This document shows, piece by piece, positions 1-6,195 of a stretch of DNA of 10,272 nucleotides. The notes below the pieces were generated by a model. The model did not search any database and had not been told where the DNA came from. It saw nothing but the letters and a program-made list of their open reading frames with translations. Positions within the stretch are counted from its first letter, which is position 1; each line of letters opens with the position of its first letter. Origin of the DNA: Pedococcus sp. (GTDB taxonomy: Bacteria > Actinomycetota > Actinomycetes > Actinomycetales > Dermatophilaceae); NCBI GenBank assembly GCA_025936615.1, contig JAICSZ010000040.1, positions 1-10,272 on the forward strand. The letters are read 5' to 3'. The translations under genes were made by a program, and so were the position numbers.

Positions 1-595
1 CAAGCCGATGCGCGTCCAGGGCGCGTGGGTCACCGAGTCCGAGATCCACGCCGTGGTCAAGCACGTGACCGGCCAGCTCAAGCCGAGCTATCGCGAGGAC
101 GTCACCGTCGCGGCGGCCAAGAAGCAGATCGACGACGACATCGGCGACGACCTCGACCTGCTGCTGCAGGCCGCGGAGCTCGTCGTGACGACGCAGTTCG
201 GCTCGACGTCGATGCTCCAGCGCAAGCTGCGGGTGGGTTTCGCCAAGGCCGGCCGGCTCATGGACCTGCTGGAGTCGAGGGGAGTCGTCGGGCCGTCCGA
301 GGGCAGCAAGGCGCGCGACGTGCTCGTCAAGCCCGACGACCTGCCGACCACCCTGGCGCTCATGCGCGGCGAGGAGGTGCCAGACGCCGAGCCGGTCTTC
401 GACGTTGAGGCGCCGGCGGCCGCCCCGCCCTCGGTGACGGAGCAGTCCACCGACGCGACCGACGAGGTCGCGGGCGGTGCGCCCGCGTCGCGTGACCGCT
501 ACGCGGGCGACCCGGTCGAGGCGCAGTACGACGGCTACGAGGTGGCGAGCGACGAGGGCGCCGAGGACGCCTGGTCACTCACCGGGCGGGACTGA
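1..595 (+). CDS. ftsK: DNA translocase FtsK, C-terminal part (5' end outside window)
   Basis: FtsK is the septal hexameric ATPase that pumps chromosomal DNA during division and supports dimer resolution. Only the last ~197 codons are here; the frame is open from base 2, so the motor domain lies off the left edge. The start of the fragment ([17 protein letters not shown]) matches the end of the FtsK motor region. The segment from about codon 47 to 110, with [20 protein letters not shown] and [19 protein letters not shown], is the winged-helix gamma domain that reads the polar guide sequences on DNA. A ~70-residue acidic, Ala/Pro-rich tail follows, ending in [10 protein letters not shown], a C-terminus typical of actinobacterial FtsK. 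The next gene starts 55 bases later and appears to have its own promoter. Function is well supported by family resemblance; nothing looks broken. Confidence 0.95.
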   Translation, partial: KPMRVQGAWVTESEIHAVVKHVTGQLKPSYREDVTVAAAKKQIDDDIGDDLDLLLQAAELVVTTQFGSTSMLQRKLRVGFAKAGRLMDLLESRGVVGPSEGSKARDVLVKPDDLPTTLALMRGEEVPDAEPVFDVEAPAAAPPSVTEQSTDATDEVAGGAPASRDRYAGDPVEAQYDGYEVASDEGAEDAWSLTGRD

Positions 596-637
596 GCACC
601 ACGCCCCGAGCAGCACGCGGTCCGGGCCCGGCCACCC

Positions 638-643
638 TAGGGT
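638..643 (+). promoter_or_regulatory. -10-like element TAGGGT, leaderless-type promoter of the channel gene
   Basis: TAGGGT fits the actinobacterial -10 consensus TAnnnT and ends 7 bases before the ATG at 651. That places the predicted transcription start on or next to the start codon. No Shine-Dalgarno sequence is visible upstream. The hexamer is the right half of a perfect 10-base palindrome, ACCCTAGGGT, at 634-643. No convincing -35 box is seen. The start site is inferred, not measured. Confidence 0.5.
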
Positions 644-650
644 GTGGACC

Positions 651-1313
651 ATGCGCAAGTGGCTCAACGCGATCCGCAGCACGCCGAGCGGCGTGCTGCT
701 CATCGCCCAGCTCCTCGCCGTGCTGGCCTACCCGTTCGCCGGTCAGAACGACGTCGGCAGGGCGCTGCTCGGCGTCTTCAGTGTCATCGTGCTCGCCGTC
801 GCGGTCTATGCGGTGCGCTCGACCCCGGCCCTGACGTGGGTCGCGGTGCTGCTCGGGGTACCGGTGGTGCTCCTGACCGTCGCCGAGGGCCTCATCGGTG
901 ACAGCGAGCAGGTCACGCTCTGGTCATCCCTGTTCCACGCGGCCTTCTACGGCTACACGGCCTACGGGCTGATCCGCTACCTGTTCGACGACACCTGGGT
1001 GACCCGGGACGAGATCTTCGCGGTGGGCGCCAACTTCACCGTGGTGTCGTGGATGTTCGCCTACCTGTTCGTGGCGGTCCAGGTCCTCTGGCCCGGCTCG
1101 TTCACGGCCTTCCAGGGCCCGGGCCACCGCAGCTTCCTGGAGCTGCTCTACCTGTCCTTCGCCAACCTCACCAGCGTCGGGCTGTCCGACGTGGCGGCGG
1201 TGCTTCCCATGGCACGCTCCGTGGTCATCATCGAGCAGGTGGCCGGTGTCATGTACGTGGCCCTGATCATCGCGCGCGTCGTCGGGCTGACCATCCACCG
1301 CTGGCGCAGCTGA
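651..1313 (+). CDS. Ion-channel-like membrane protein with variant K+ filter
   Basis: Predicted 220-residue inner-membrane protein. Hydrophobic segments lie at about residues 14-30, 36-56, 60-82, 88-112, 122-147 and 189-214. A re-entrant pore-like segment sits between the last two, around 162-185. This is the layout of the Ion_trans_2 / voltage-gated-like channel fold, but segment 4 lacks the regular arginines of a voltage sensor. The pore sequence ANLTSVGLSDV (filter residues 174-180) aligns with the potassium filter TxVGYGD, with Tyr replaced by Leu and the second Gly by Ser, so K+ selectivity is doubtful. There is no cytoplasmic ligand-binding domain. The ATG at 651 is chosen because the upstream in-frame extension overlaps ftsK and is Arg/Thr-rich, unlike a real N-terminus, and because a TAGGGT promoter element sits just before it. 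It ends 13 bases from the convergent dipeptidase gene. Substrate ion and role are unknown. Confidence 0.8.
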   Translation: MRKWLNAIRSTPSGVLLIAQLLAVLAYPFAGQNDVGRALLGVFSVIVLAVAVYAVRSTPALTWVAVLLGVPVVLLTVAEGLIGDSEQVTLWSSLFHAAFYGYTAYGLIRYLFDDTWVTRDEIFAVGANFTVVSWMFAYLFVAVQVLWPGSFTAFQGPGHRSFLELLYLSFANLTSVGLSDVAAVLPMARSVVIIEQVAGVMYVALIIARVVGLTIHRWRS

Positions 1314-1326
1314 CCCTCTCCCTCCG

Positions 1327-2538
1327 TCAGCCGGCCGGTGCCGGCGCGGTCGCGGGCTCCTGCGCGCCGTCGAGCTCGGCGATGGTCGCCAGGCTCGGAC
1401 CACGTTGGTCCTGCAGCTCGTGGGCCCCGGTCTCCGCGTCGCTCCACACGCGCAGGACGTTGCCGCTCGTGAGCTTGCCGAGGTCGGCGTCGGACCAGCC
1501 ACGGTCCGCGAGGGCGGTGAGCAGCCGGGGGTAGCCGCTGACGTCCTCCAGCCCCTCGGGAAGGGTCGAGGTGCCGTCGTAGTCACCGCCGAGGCCGACG
1601 TGGTCCACGCCCGCCACCTCACGGACGTGCTCGACGTGCCTGACGACGTCCTCGAGGGTCGCCTTCGGGGTGGGGTTCCTGCCGCGCCAGTCGTCGGTGA
1701 ACGTGGAGTACTCCTCGGCGTCCGCCGGTGTGATCCCCTGTGCCGCAGCGGCCGCGGTCAGCTCGGCCCGCCAGGCTGCGGCGTCCGGGTTCACGAACAT
1801 CGGCACGAAGGTCACCATGCAGACGCCCTGGTTGGCCCGCAGCGTCTCCAGCACGTCGTCCGGCACGTTGCGCGGGCTGTCGCAGACCGCCCGCGCCGAG
1901 GAGTGGCTGAAGATCACCGGCACCTCGGTCGCCGCGAGAGCGTCGCGCATGGTGTCCGGGGACACGTGGGAGAGGTCCACGAGCATGCCGATGCGGTTCA
2001 TCTCCCGGACCACCTCGACGCCGAACCTGGTGAGACCGCCCACGGCCGGCTCGTCGGTGGCGGAGTCCGCCCACGGGACGTTGCTGTTGTGGGTCAGCGT
2101 CATGTACCGCACACCGAGGACGTGGAGCATCCGTAGCGCGGCCAGGGAGGAGTTGATCGAGTGGCCACCCTCGGCGCCGAGCATCGACGCGATCCGCCCC
2201 ACCTCCCAGGCGCGCTCCACCTCCTCGGGGCTCCGTGCGAAAGCCAGCTCACCGGCATACCTCGCCACCAGCTGGTGGCCCGCGTCGACCTGCTCCAAGG
2301 TGGCGCTCACCGCGTCGTCACCGGTCAGGGACGCAGGCACGAACACCGACCAGAACTGGCCGCCCACGCCGCCGCGGCGCAGGCGCGGCAGGTCGGTGTG
2401 GGTCGGGCAGTCACCGGCGACGTCGAGGCGGTCGAAGTCGTAGCCGACGCGCTGGCGGGCCTCCCAGAGCAGGTCGTTGTGGCCGTCGATGACGGGCTGG
2501 CTCCGGAGCAGGGCGGCGACGCGGTCGGCAGTGGTCAT
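1327..2538 (-). CDS. Membrane dipeptidase family protein (peptidase M19)
   Basis: Zinc-dependent dipeptidase of the renal dipeptidase family, which cleaves dipeptides including some with a D-residue at the C-terminal position. Counting from the ATG at 2538 gives 403 residues, a normal family length. The metal ligands are all visible: H20 and D22 in DGHNDL, the bridging E123 in MLGAEGGHSI, H191 in LVDLSHVS and H212 in FSHSSARAV. H150 in TLTHN and the DHVGLGGDYDG segment near the C-terminus are the usual substrate-side motifs. There is no signal peptide or lipobox, so it is probably cytoplasmic despite the family name. A GTG at 2547 would add three residues, but it lies inside the putative -10 hexamer TAGCGT, so the ATG seven bases downstream is preferred. 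It is divergent from rimO. The exact substrate is unknown; peptidoglycan or dipeptide turnover is inference. Confidence 0.93.
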   Translation of the reverse strand: MTTADRVAALLRSQPVIDGHNDLLWEARQRVGYDFDRLDVAGDCPTHTDLPRLRRGGVGGQFWSVFVPASLTGDDAVSATLEQVDAGHQLVARYAGELAFARSPEEVERAWEVGRIASMLGAEGGHSINSSLAALRMLHVLGVRYMTLTHNSNVPWADSATDEPAVGGLTRFGVEVVREMNRIGMLVDLSHVSPDTMRDALAATEVPVIFSHSSARAVCDSPRNVPDDVLETLRANQGVCMVTFVPMFVNPDAAAWRAELTAAAAAQGITPADAEEYSTFTDDWRGRNPTPKATLEDVVRHVEHVREVAGVDHVGLGGDYDGTSTLPEGLEDVSGYPRLLTALADRGWSDADLGKLTSGNVLRVWSDAETGAHELQDQRGPSLATIAELDGAQEPATAPAPAG

Positions 2539-2545
2539 GGCCGCC

Positions 2546-2551
2546 ACGCTA
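2546..2551 (-). promoter_or_regulatory. -10-like element TAGCGT, leaderless-type promoter of the M19 dipeptidase
   Basis: On the minus strand TAGCGT ends 7 bases before the ATG at 2538-2536. This is the same spacing as the channel-gene element. No ribosome binding site precedes this ATG. The element overlaps the alternative GTG codon at 2547 and therefore argues against that start. It lies only 8 bases from the oppositely oriented rimO element. Confidence 0.45.
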
Positions 2552-2559
2552 GCGCGCCA

Positions 2560-2565
2560 TAGAGT
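2560..2565 (+). promoter_or_regulatory. -10-like element TAGAGT, leaderless-type promoter of rimO
   Basis: TAGAGT matches TAnnnT and occupies exactly -12 to -7 if transcription begins at the A of the rimO ATG at 2572. No Shine-Dalgarno sequence is present between it and the ATG. The expected -35 position falls on the start codon of the divergent dipeptidase gene, and no recognisable -35 hexamer is seen there. Confidence 0.5.
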
Positions 2566-2571
2566 GGGCGC

Positions 2572-4053
2572 ATGAGCACGACCGCGGGCCGCAGCGTCGC
2601 CCTCGTCACCTTGGGGTGCACGCGCAACGAGGTCGACTCCGAGGAGCTGGCCGGGCGGCTGGCGGCCGAGGGGTGGCTGCTCGTCGACGACGCAGAAGAG
2701 GCCGACGTGGCGGTCGTCAACACCTGCGGCTTCGTCGAGCAGGCCAAGAAGGACTCGATCGACGTGCTGCTCGAGGCGTCCGCGCGCAAGGGGCAGGGAC
2801 GCACCAAGGCAGTCGTCGCGGTGGGCTGCCTCGCGGAGCGGTACGGCAAGGACCTCGCGGCGGAGCTCCCGGAGGCCGATGCCGTGCTCGGCTTCGACTC
2901 CTATGCCGACATGTCCTCACACCTGCGCGCCGTGCTCGACGGGCACGCGCCTGCGTCGCACACCCCCTCCGACCGGCGCCTGCTGCTGCCCCTGTCGCCG
3001 GTCGAGCGGCAGGCCCGGGCGGCGGCGGTGGCGCTTCCCGGCCACGGGACGGCCTTCGACCCGACTTCGGCGGCGGAGGACTCCCCAGCCGGCCCGGTGC
3101 CCGCCAGCGGCCCGCGCGTGGTGCGGGCTCGGCTCGACGGGCGGCCCTGGGCGCCGCTGAAGATCGCGAGCGGGTGCGACCGGCGGTGCGCCTTCTGCGC
3201 GATCCCGATGTTCCGCGGCGCGTTCGTGTCCCGCCCTCCGCACGACATCCTGGCCGAGGCCAGGTGGCTGGCCGAGCGGGGTGTGCGCGAGCTCTTCCTC
3301 GTCTCGGAGAACTCCACCTCCTATGGCAAGGACCTGGGCGACCTCGCGCTGCTCGAGAAGCTGCTCCCCGAGCTCGCCTCGGTGGAGGGGATCGACCGGG
3401 TGCGGGTGTCCTACCTGCAGCCTGCCGAGGTCCGCCCCGGCCTGCTCGACGCGATGGCGTCGGTGCCCGGCGTGGTGCCGTACTTCGACCTCTCGTTCCA
3501 GCACGCCTCGGCCCCGCTGCTGCGCTCGATGCGCCGCTTCGGGGGGCGGCAGGCCTTCCTCGACCTGCTCGCTCAGGTGCGGGAGCGGTCCCCTCGCGCC
3601 GGGGTGCGCAGCAACGTCATCGTCGGGTTCCCCGGTGAGACCGAGGCTGACCTCGACGAGCTCGAGGCGTTCCTGGTCGCCGCACGACTCGATGTCGTGG
3701 GGGTCTTCGGCTACTCCGACGAGGACGGCACCGAGGCCGAGACCTACGGCGACAAGGTCTCCGACCACGATGTGGCACAGCGGGTCTCACGCTTCACGTC
3801 GCTGGTCGAGGAGCTGACCGCGCAGCGTGCGGAGGAGCGGGTCGGCGAGCTGGTGGACGTGCTGGTGGAGGAGCTCCCTGCCCCGGACACCGAGGACGAG
3901 CTGGTCGTCGGACGCGCGGCCCACCAGGGCCCGGACGTCGACGGCGTGACCCTGCTCGACCCCGCGGAGTGGCCCGAAATCGCGGTGGGGCACCTCGTGC
4001 GCGCCGTGGTCACCGGCACCGACGGGATCGACCTCCTCGCGGAGCCTGCGTGA
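2572..4053 (+). CDS. rimO: Ribosomal protein S12 methylthiotransferase RimO
   Basis: Radical-SAM enzyme that adds a methylthio group to the conserved aspartate of ribosomal protein S12, using two iron-sulfur clusters. Length is 493 residues. The N-terminal methylthiotransferase domain carries the auxiliary-cluster cysteines C16 ([13 protein letters not shown]), C52 ([12 protein letters not shown]) and C86 ([11 protein letters not shown]). The radical-SAM motif CxxxCxxC is C202-C206-C209 in [13 protein letters not shown]. The segment [17 protein letters not shown] and a C-terminal TRAM domain (about 420-490) complete the family pattern. RimO is preferred over MiaB because of the [11 protein letters not shown] start and the genomic position. 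The spacing between C86 and C202 is about 48 residues longer than in E. coli RimO; the extra piece is an Ala/Pro-rich linker. It is first gene of a likely operon and overlaps pgsA by 4 bases. Confidence 0.96.
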   Translation: MSTTAGRSVALVTLGCTRNEVDSEELAGRLAAEGWLLVDDAEEADVAVVNTCGFVEQAKKDSIDVLLEASARKGQGRTKAVVAVGCLAERYGKDLAAELPEADAVLGFDSYADMSSHLRAVLDGHAPASHTPSDRRLLLPLSPVERQARAAAVALPGHGTAFDPTSAAEDSPAGPVPASGPRVVRARLDGRPWAPLKIASGCDRRCAFCAIPMFRGAFVSRPPHDILAEARWLAERGVRELFLVSENSTSYGKDLGDLALLEKLLPELASVEGIDRVRVSYLQPAEVRPGLLDAMASVPGVVPYFDLSFQHASAPLLRSMRRFGGRQAFLDLLAQVRERSPRAGVRSNVIVGFPGETEADLDELEAFLVAARLDVVGVFGYSDEDGTEAETYGDKVSDHDVAQRVSRFTSLVEELTAQRAEERVGELVDVLVEELPAPDTEDELVVGRAAHQGPDVDGVTLLDPAEWPEIAVGHLVRAVVTGTDGIDLLAEPA

Positions 4054-4712
4054 GCGAGTCCGCGCCGGCGCCCGACCCGATGACCACGCCGGTGTCGACC
4101 CCGGCACCGAGCTCGTGGAACATCGCCAACGGGCTCACCGTGCTGCGCATCCTGTTGGTGCCCGTCTACGGCTGGCTCCTGTTGTCGGCGGGAGGCCACG
4201 ACCCGGGGTTGCGGTACTGGGCCGCTGGAGTCTTCGTCTTCGCCACCCTCACCGACCGGGTCGACGGTGACCTCGCCCGCAGCCGTGGGCTGGTGACGAA
4301 CTTCGGCAAGATCGCCGACCCCATCGCCGACAAGGCGCTCATGGGCATGGCCTTCGTGGGTCTCTCGGTGCTGGGTCAGCTGCCGTGGTGGGTCACCGTG
4401 GTCGTGCTGGTCCGCGAGTGGGGGATCACGGTGATGCGGTTCGTCGTGATCCGGCACGGGGTCATGCCGGCGGGCCGTGGGGGGAAGCTCAAGACCGCAC
4501 TGCAGAGCCTCGGCCTGACCTTGTTCACGCTGCCCCTGTGGACGCTGCCGTCGGACGACGCGTGGCGTGCCGTGGCGTGGGTGGTGCTGGGCCTGGCCGT
4601 CCTGGTCACGGTCGTGACCGGGCTCGACATCGCCCTCAAGGCAGTGCGGCTGCGCCGCACGAGCGAGCGCGCGGCCATGAAGCGGGCCCGCCGCAGGGCC
4701 GGCCGCCAGTGA
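4050..4712 (+). CDS. pgsA: CDP-diacylglycerol--glycerol-3-phosphate 3-phosphatidyltransferase
   Basis: Integral membrane enzyme that condenses CDP-diacylglycerol with glycerol 3-phosphate to phosphatidylglycerol phosphate, the committed step to phosphatidylglycerol and cardiolipin. The product is 220 residues. The CDP-alcohol phosphatidyltransferase signature D69-x2-D72-G73-x2-AR-x8-G86-x3-D90-x3-D94 is complete, in [13 protein letters not shown] followed by [13 protein letters not shown]. Several hydrophobic helices follow, and the protein ends in a strongly basic tail ([15 protein letters not shown]), probably cytoplasmic. The start is the GTG at 4050, which overlaps the rimO stop as GTGA and has a GGAG five bases upstream. 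An ATG at 4080 is an alternative that would drop ten Pro/Ala-rich residues. Related actinobacterial synthases that use other alcohols share the signature, but position next to rimO and cinA supports PgsA. Confidence 0.92.
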   Translation: MSESAPAPDPMTTPVSTPAPSSWNIANGLTVLRILLVPVYGWLLLSAGGHDPGLRYWAAGVFVFATLTDRVDGDLARSRGLVTNFGKIADPIADKALMGMAFVGLSVLGQLPWWVTVVVLVREWGITVMRFVVIRHGVMPAGRGGKLKTALQSLGLTLFTLPLWTLPSDDAWRAVAWVVLGLAVLVTVVTGLDIALKAVRLRRTSERAAMKRARRRAGRQ

Positions 4713-5212
4713 GCGCCGAGGCTGCCGAGGCCGTCGTCGCGCTGCTGACGGCCCGGGGCCTGACGGTCGCCACGGCCGAGTCGCTGACCGGCGGCCTGCT
4801 GTGTGGAGCGCTCACGGACGTTCCCGGCGCCTCCACCGTGGTGCGTGGCGCCGTGGTCGCCTACGCGACGCACGTCAAGCAGGCGGTACTCGGCGTGAGT
4901 GCCGACCTCCTCGCCGGGCCGGGTGGGGCCGTCCAGGGCGACGTGGCGGCCCAGATGGCAGAGGGGGTATGCCGCGTGGTCGGCTCCGACGTCGGCGTCG
5001 CCACCACCGGCGTGGCCGGCCCCGAGCCCCAGGACGGCCAGCCGGTGGGAACGGTGTTCGTGGCGGTAGCCGTGGGGGGCCCGGCGGAGGTCAGCCAGCT
5101 GTGGCTGGACGGAACCCGCAGCGAGATCCGCGCGGCCACGGTGGCGAAGGCGCTGGCCCTGCTGCTGGAGCGGCTCGCGGCCGTGGAAGATCGCGGCGAC
5201 CCCGGTCGTTGA
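4709..5212 (+). CDS. pncC: CinA C-terminal-domain protein, nicotinamide-nucleotide amidohydrolase
   Basis: Stand-alone CinA C-terminal domain of 167 residues. Members of the family (PncC) deamidate nicotinamide mononucleotide, which NAD-dependent DNA ligase releases, to nicotinate mononucleotide for NAD salvage. Visible motifs are ATAESLTGGLL (catalytic-serine region, S25), GAVVAYATHVKQAVLGV (Y52, K57) and ATTGVAGPEPQDGQPVGTVF. The N-terminal MoCF-like domain of full CinA is absent, as is common at this actinobacterial locus. The start is the GTG at 4709, overlapping the pgsA stop by 4 bases; the long in-frame upstream extension lies within pgsA and is a shadow. No strong ribosome binding site is seen, so translation probably depends on coupling to pgsA. 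The family assignment is firm; the amidohydrolase activity is inferred from characterised relatives. Confidence 0.9.
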   Translation: MSAEAAEAVVALLTARGLTVATAESLTGGLLCGALTDVPGASTVVRGAVVAYATHVKQAVLGVSADLLAGPGGAVQGDVAAQMAEGVCRVVGSDVGVATTGVAGPEPQDGQPVGTVFVAVAVGGPAEVSQLWLDGTRSEIRAATVAKALALLLERLAAVEDRGDPGR

Positions 5213-5269
5213 GACTCCAGTGAGCCCGAGATCTGACAAACCTGCGCGCGCTGCGTCGGGGGCTCGGGG

Positions 5270-5275
5270 TACCGT
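5270..5275 (+). promoter_or_regulatory. Possible -10 element TACCGT upstream of clgR
   Basis: TACCGT fits TAnnnT inside the 105-base gap between the amidohydrolase gene and clgR. It would give a leader of about 36 bases that contains the ribosome binding site. A CTGACA at 5233-5238 resembles a -35 box but is 31 bases away, too far to pair with it. A GTACCG repeat recurs at 5282-5287. Support is weak. Confidence 0.3.
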
Positions 5276-5306
5276 GGTCTCGTACCGGTCCGGCACCGCA
5301 CCGCTG

Positions 5307-5313
5307 AAGGAGG
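5307..5313 (+). promoter_or_regulatory. Strong ribosome binding site of clgR
   Basis: AAGGAGG lies four bases before the ATG at 5318. It is the best Shine-Dalgarno match in the window. It fixes the clgR start and contrasts with the genes upstream that have none. Confidence 0.85.
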
Positions 5314-5317
5314 CGTC

Positions 5318-5617
5318 ATGATCCTGCTCCGTCGTGAACTCGGTGACGTGCTCCGCGAGCAGCGTCAGTCCCAGGGCCGCACGCTGCGCGAGGTGTCTGC
5401 TGCTGCCTCGGTGTCCCTCGGTTACCTGAGCGAGGTCGAGCGCGGCGAGAAGGAAGCGTCCTCCGAGCTGCTCGCGTCGATCTGCGGAGCGCTGCGCCTG
5501 CCGTTGTCGGAGGTGCTCGGCCACGTGTCCGAGCGGGTCGCCGAGACCGAGGCCCTGACGGCCCCGGTCACGCTGCCGCTCCCTGCCGCCTCCGTGGTCT
5601 CGGCCTCCGCCGCCTGA
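5318..5617 (+). CDS. clgR: XRE-family transcriptional regulator ClgR
   Basis: Small 99-residue helix-turn-helix regulator. In actinobacteria ClgR activates clpP1P2, clpC and other protease and stress genes. The N-terminal region [20 protein letters not shown] and the DNA-binding part [20 protein letters not shown] (about residues 30-49) are close to the characterised ClgR proteins, and position after pgsA and cinA is conserved. The last residues are VVSASAA. A terminal Ala-Ala is the signal by which Streptomyces ClgR and PopR are handed to ClpP proteases, so this regulator may be unstable in the same way. It has its own gap, a strong ribosome binding site, and possibly its own operator upstream. 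A GrpB-family gene follows after 11 bases, where mycobacteria have the pspA-type gene. Confidence 0.92.
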   Translation: MILLRRELGDVLREQRQSQGRTLREVSAAASVSLGYLSEVERGEKEASSELLASICGALRLPLSEVLGHVSERVAETEALTAPVTLPLPAASVVSASAA

Positions 5618-5628
5618 CCCTTCTCCGG

Positions 5629-6195
5629 GTGCCAGACCCCTTCGTCGCGGGGCGGCCGGAGCCGTACTCCGTTGCCGTGGTGGTGGTGGACTACGACCCG
5701 CTGTGGCCGGTCCTGTTCGAGGCCGGCGCGCAGGCGGTCCGCGCGTCGCTGGGCTCGACTGCCCTGGCGGTCGACCACGTGGGCTCCACCTCGGTGCCCG
5801 GCCTTGCGGCCAAGCCGGTCGTCGACATCCTGCTGCAGGTGCCGGACTCCGCTGACGAGGACGCCTACGTCCCCGCGCTCGAGCAGCTGGGCTACCAGCT
5901 CAGGATCCGCGAGCCCGACTGGCTCGAGCACCGGGTGCTCTACCAGCGGGTCGACGACGGCGCCACGCACAGCGTCAACGTCCACGTGTTGTCACCGGGA
6001 CTGGGCGACGAGGAGATCACACGGATGCTGGGATTCCGGGACTGGCTGCGGTCCCACCCCGAGGACTGCGACCGGTATGCCGCGGTGAAGCGTGAGCTCG
6101 CCGGGCGCCGCTGGAGGTATGTGCAGGACTATGCCGACGCGAAGTCCGACGTCGTGGCAGAGATCCTCGCGCGCAGCGCTCAACCGCGCCGGTAG
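5629..6195 (+). CDS. GrpB family protein (UPF0157)
   Basis: A 188-residue protein of the GrpB/UPF0157 family, which has a small nucleotidyltransferase-like fold and is also found fused to dephospho-CoA kinase; no reaction is firmly established. Diagnostic pieces are VVVVDYDPLWPVLFE (about 17-31), DHVGSTSVPGLAAKPVVDIL (49-68) and the C-terminal LGFRDWLRSHPEDCDRYAAVK region. The start is taken as the GTG at 5629, 11 bases after clgR. There is no clear ribosome binding site, so the start could be a little downstream, since the conserved part begins near residue 15. It is probably cotranscribed with clgR. Its last 16 bases overlap the end of the convergent nei gene. Confidence 0.88.
   Translation: MPDPFVAGRPEPYSVAVVVVDYDPLWPVLFEAGAQAVRASLGSTALAVDHVGSTSVPGLAAKPVVDILLQVPDSADEDAYVPALEQLGYQLRIREPDWLEHRVLYQRVDDGATHSVNVHVLSPGLGDEEITRMLGFRDWLRSHPEDCDRYAAVKRELAGRRWRYVQDYADAKSDVVAEILARSAQPRR

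Noticed and set aside
622..631. CCGGGCCCGG palindrome after ftsK as a terminator
   Set aside because: A perfect palindrome with no loop and no T-run; not a convincing intrinsic terminator.
477..650. Upstream 58-codon extension of the channel gene
   Set aside because: It overlaps the end of ftsK, is Arg/Thr-rich and resembles an out-of-frame shadow. The ATG at 651 has the promoter-like element directly before it.
2917..3768. Long minus-strand frame inside rimO
   Set aside because: It lies opposite the conserved radical-SAM region, its composition is that of a shadow frame, and no start signal is seen.
5233..5238. CTGACA as a -35 box for clgR
   Set aside because: No -10-like hexamer lies 16-18 bases downstream; the nearest TAnnnT is 31 bases away.
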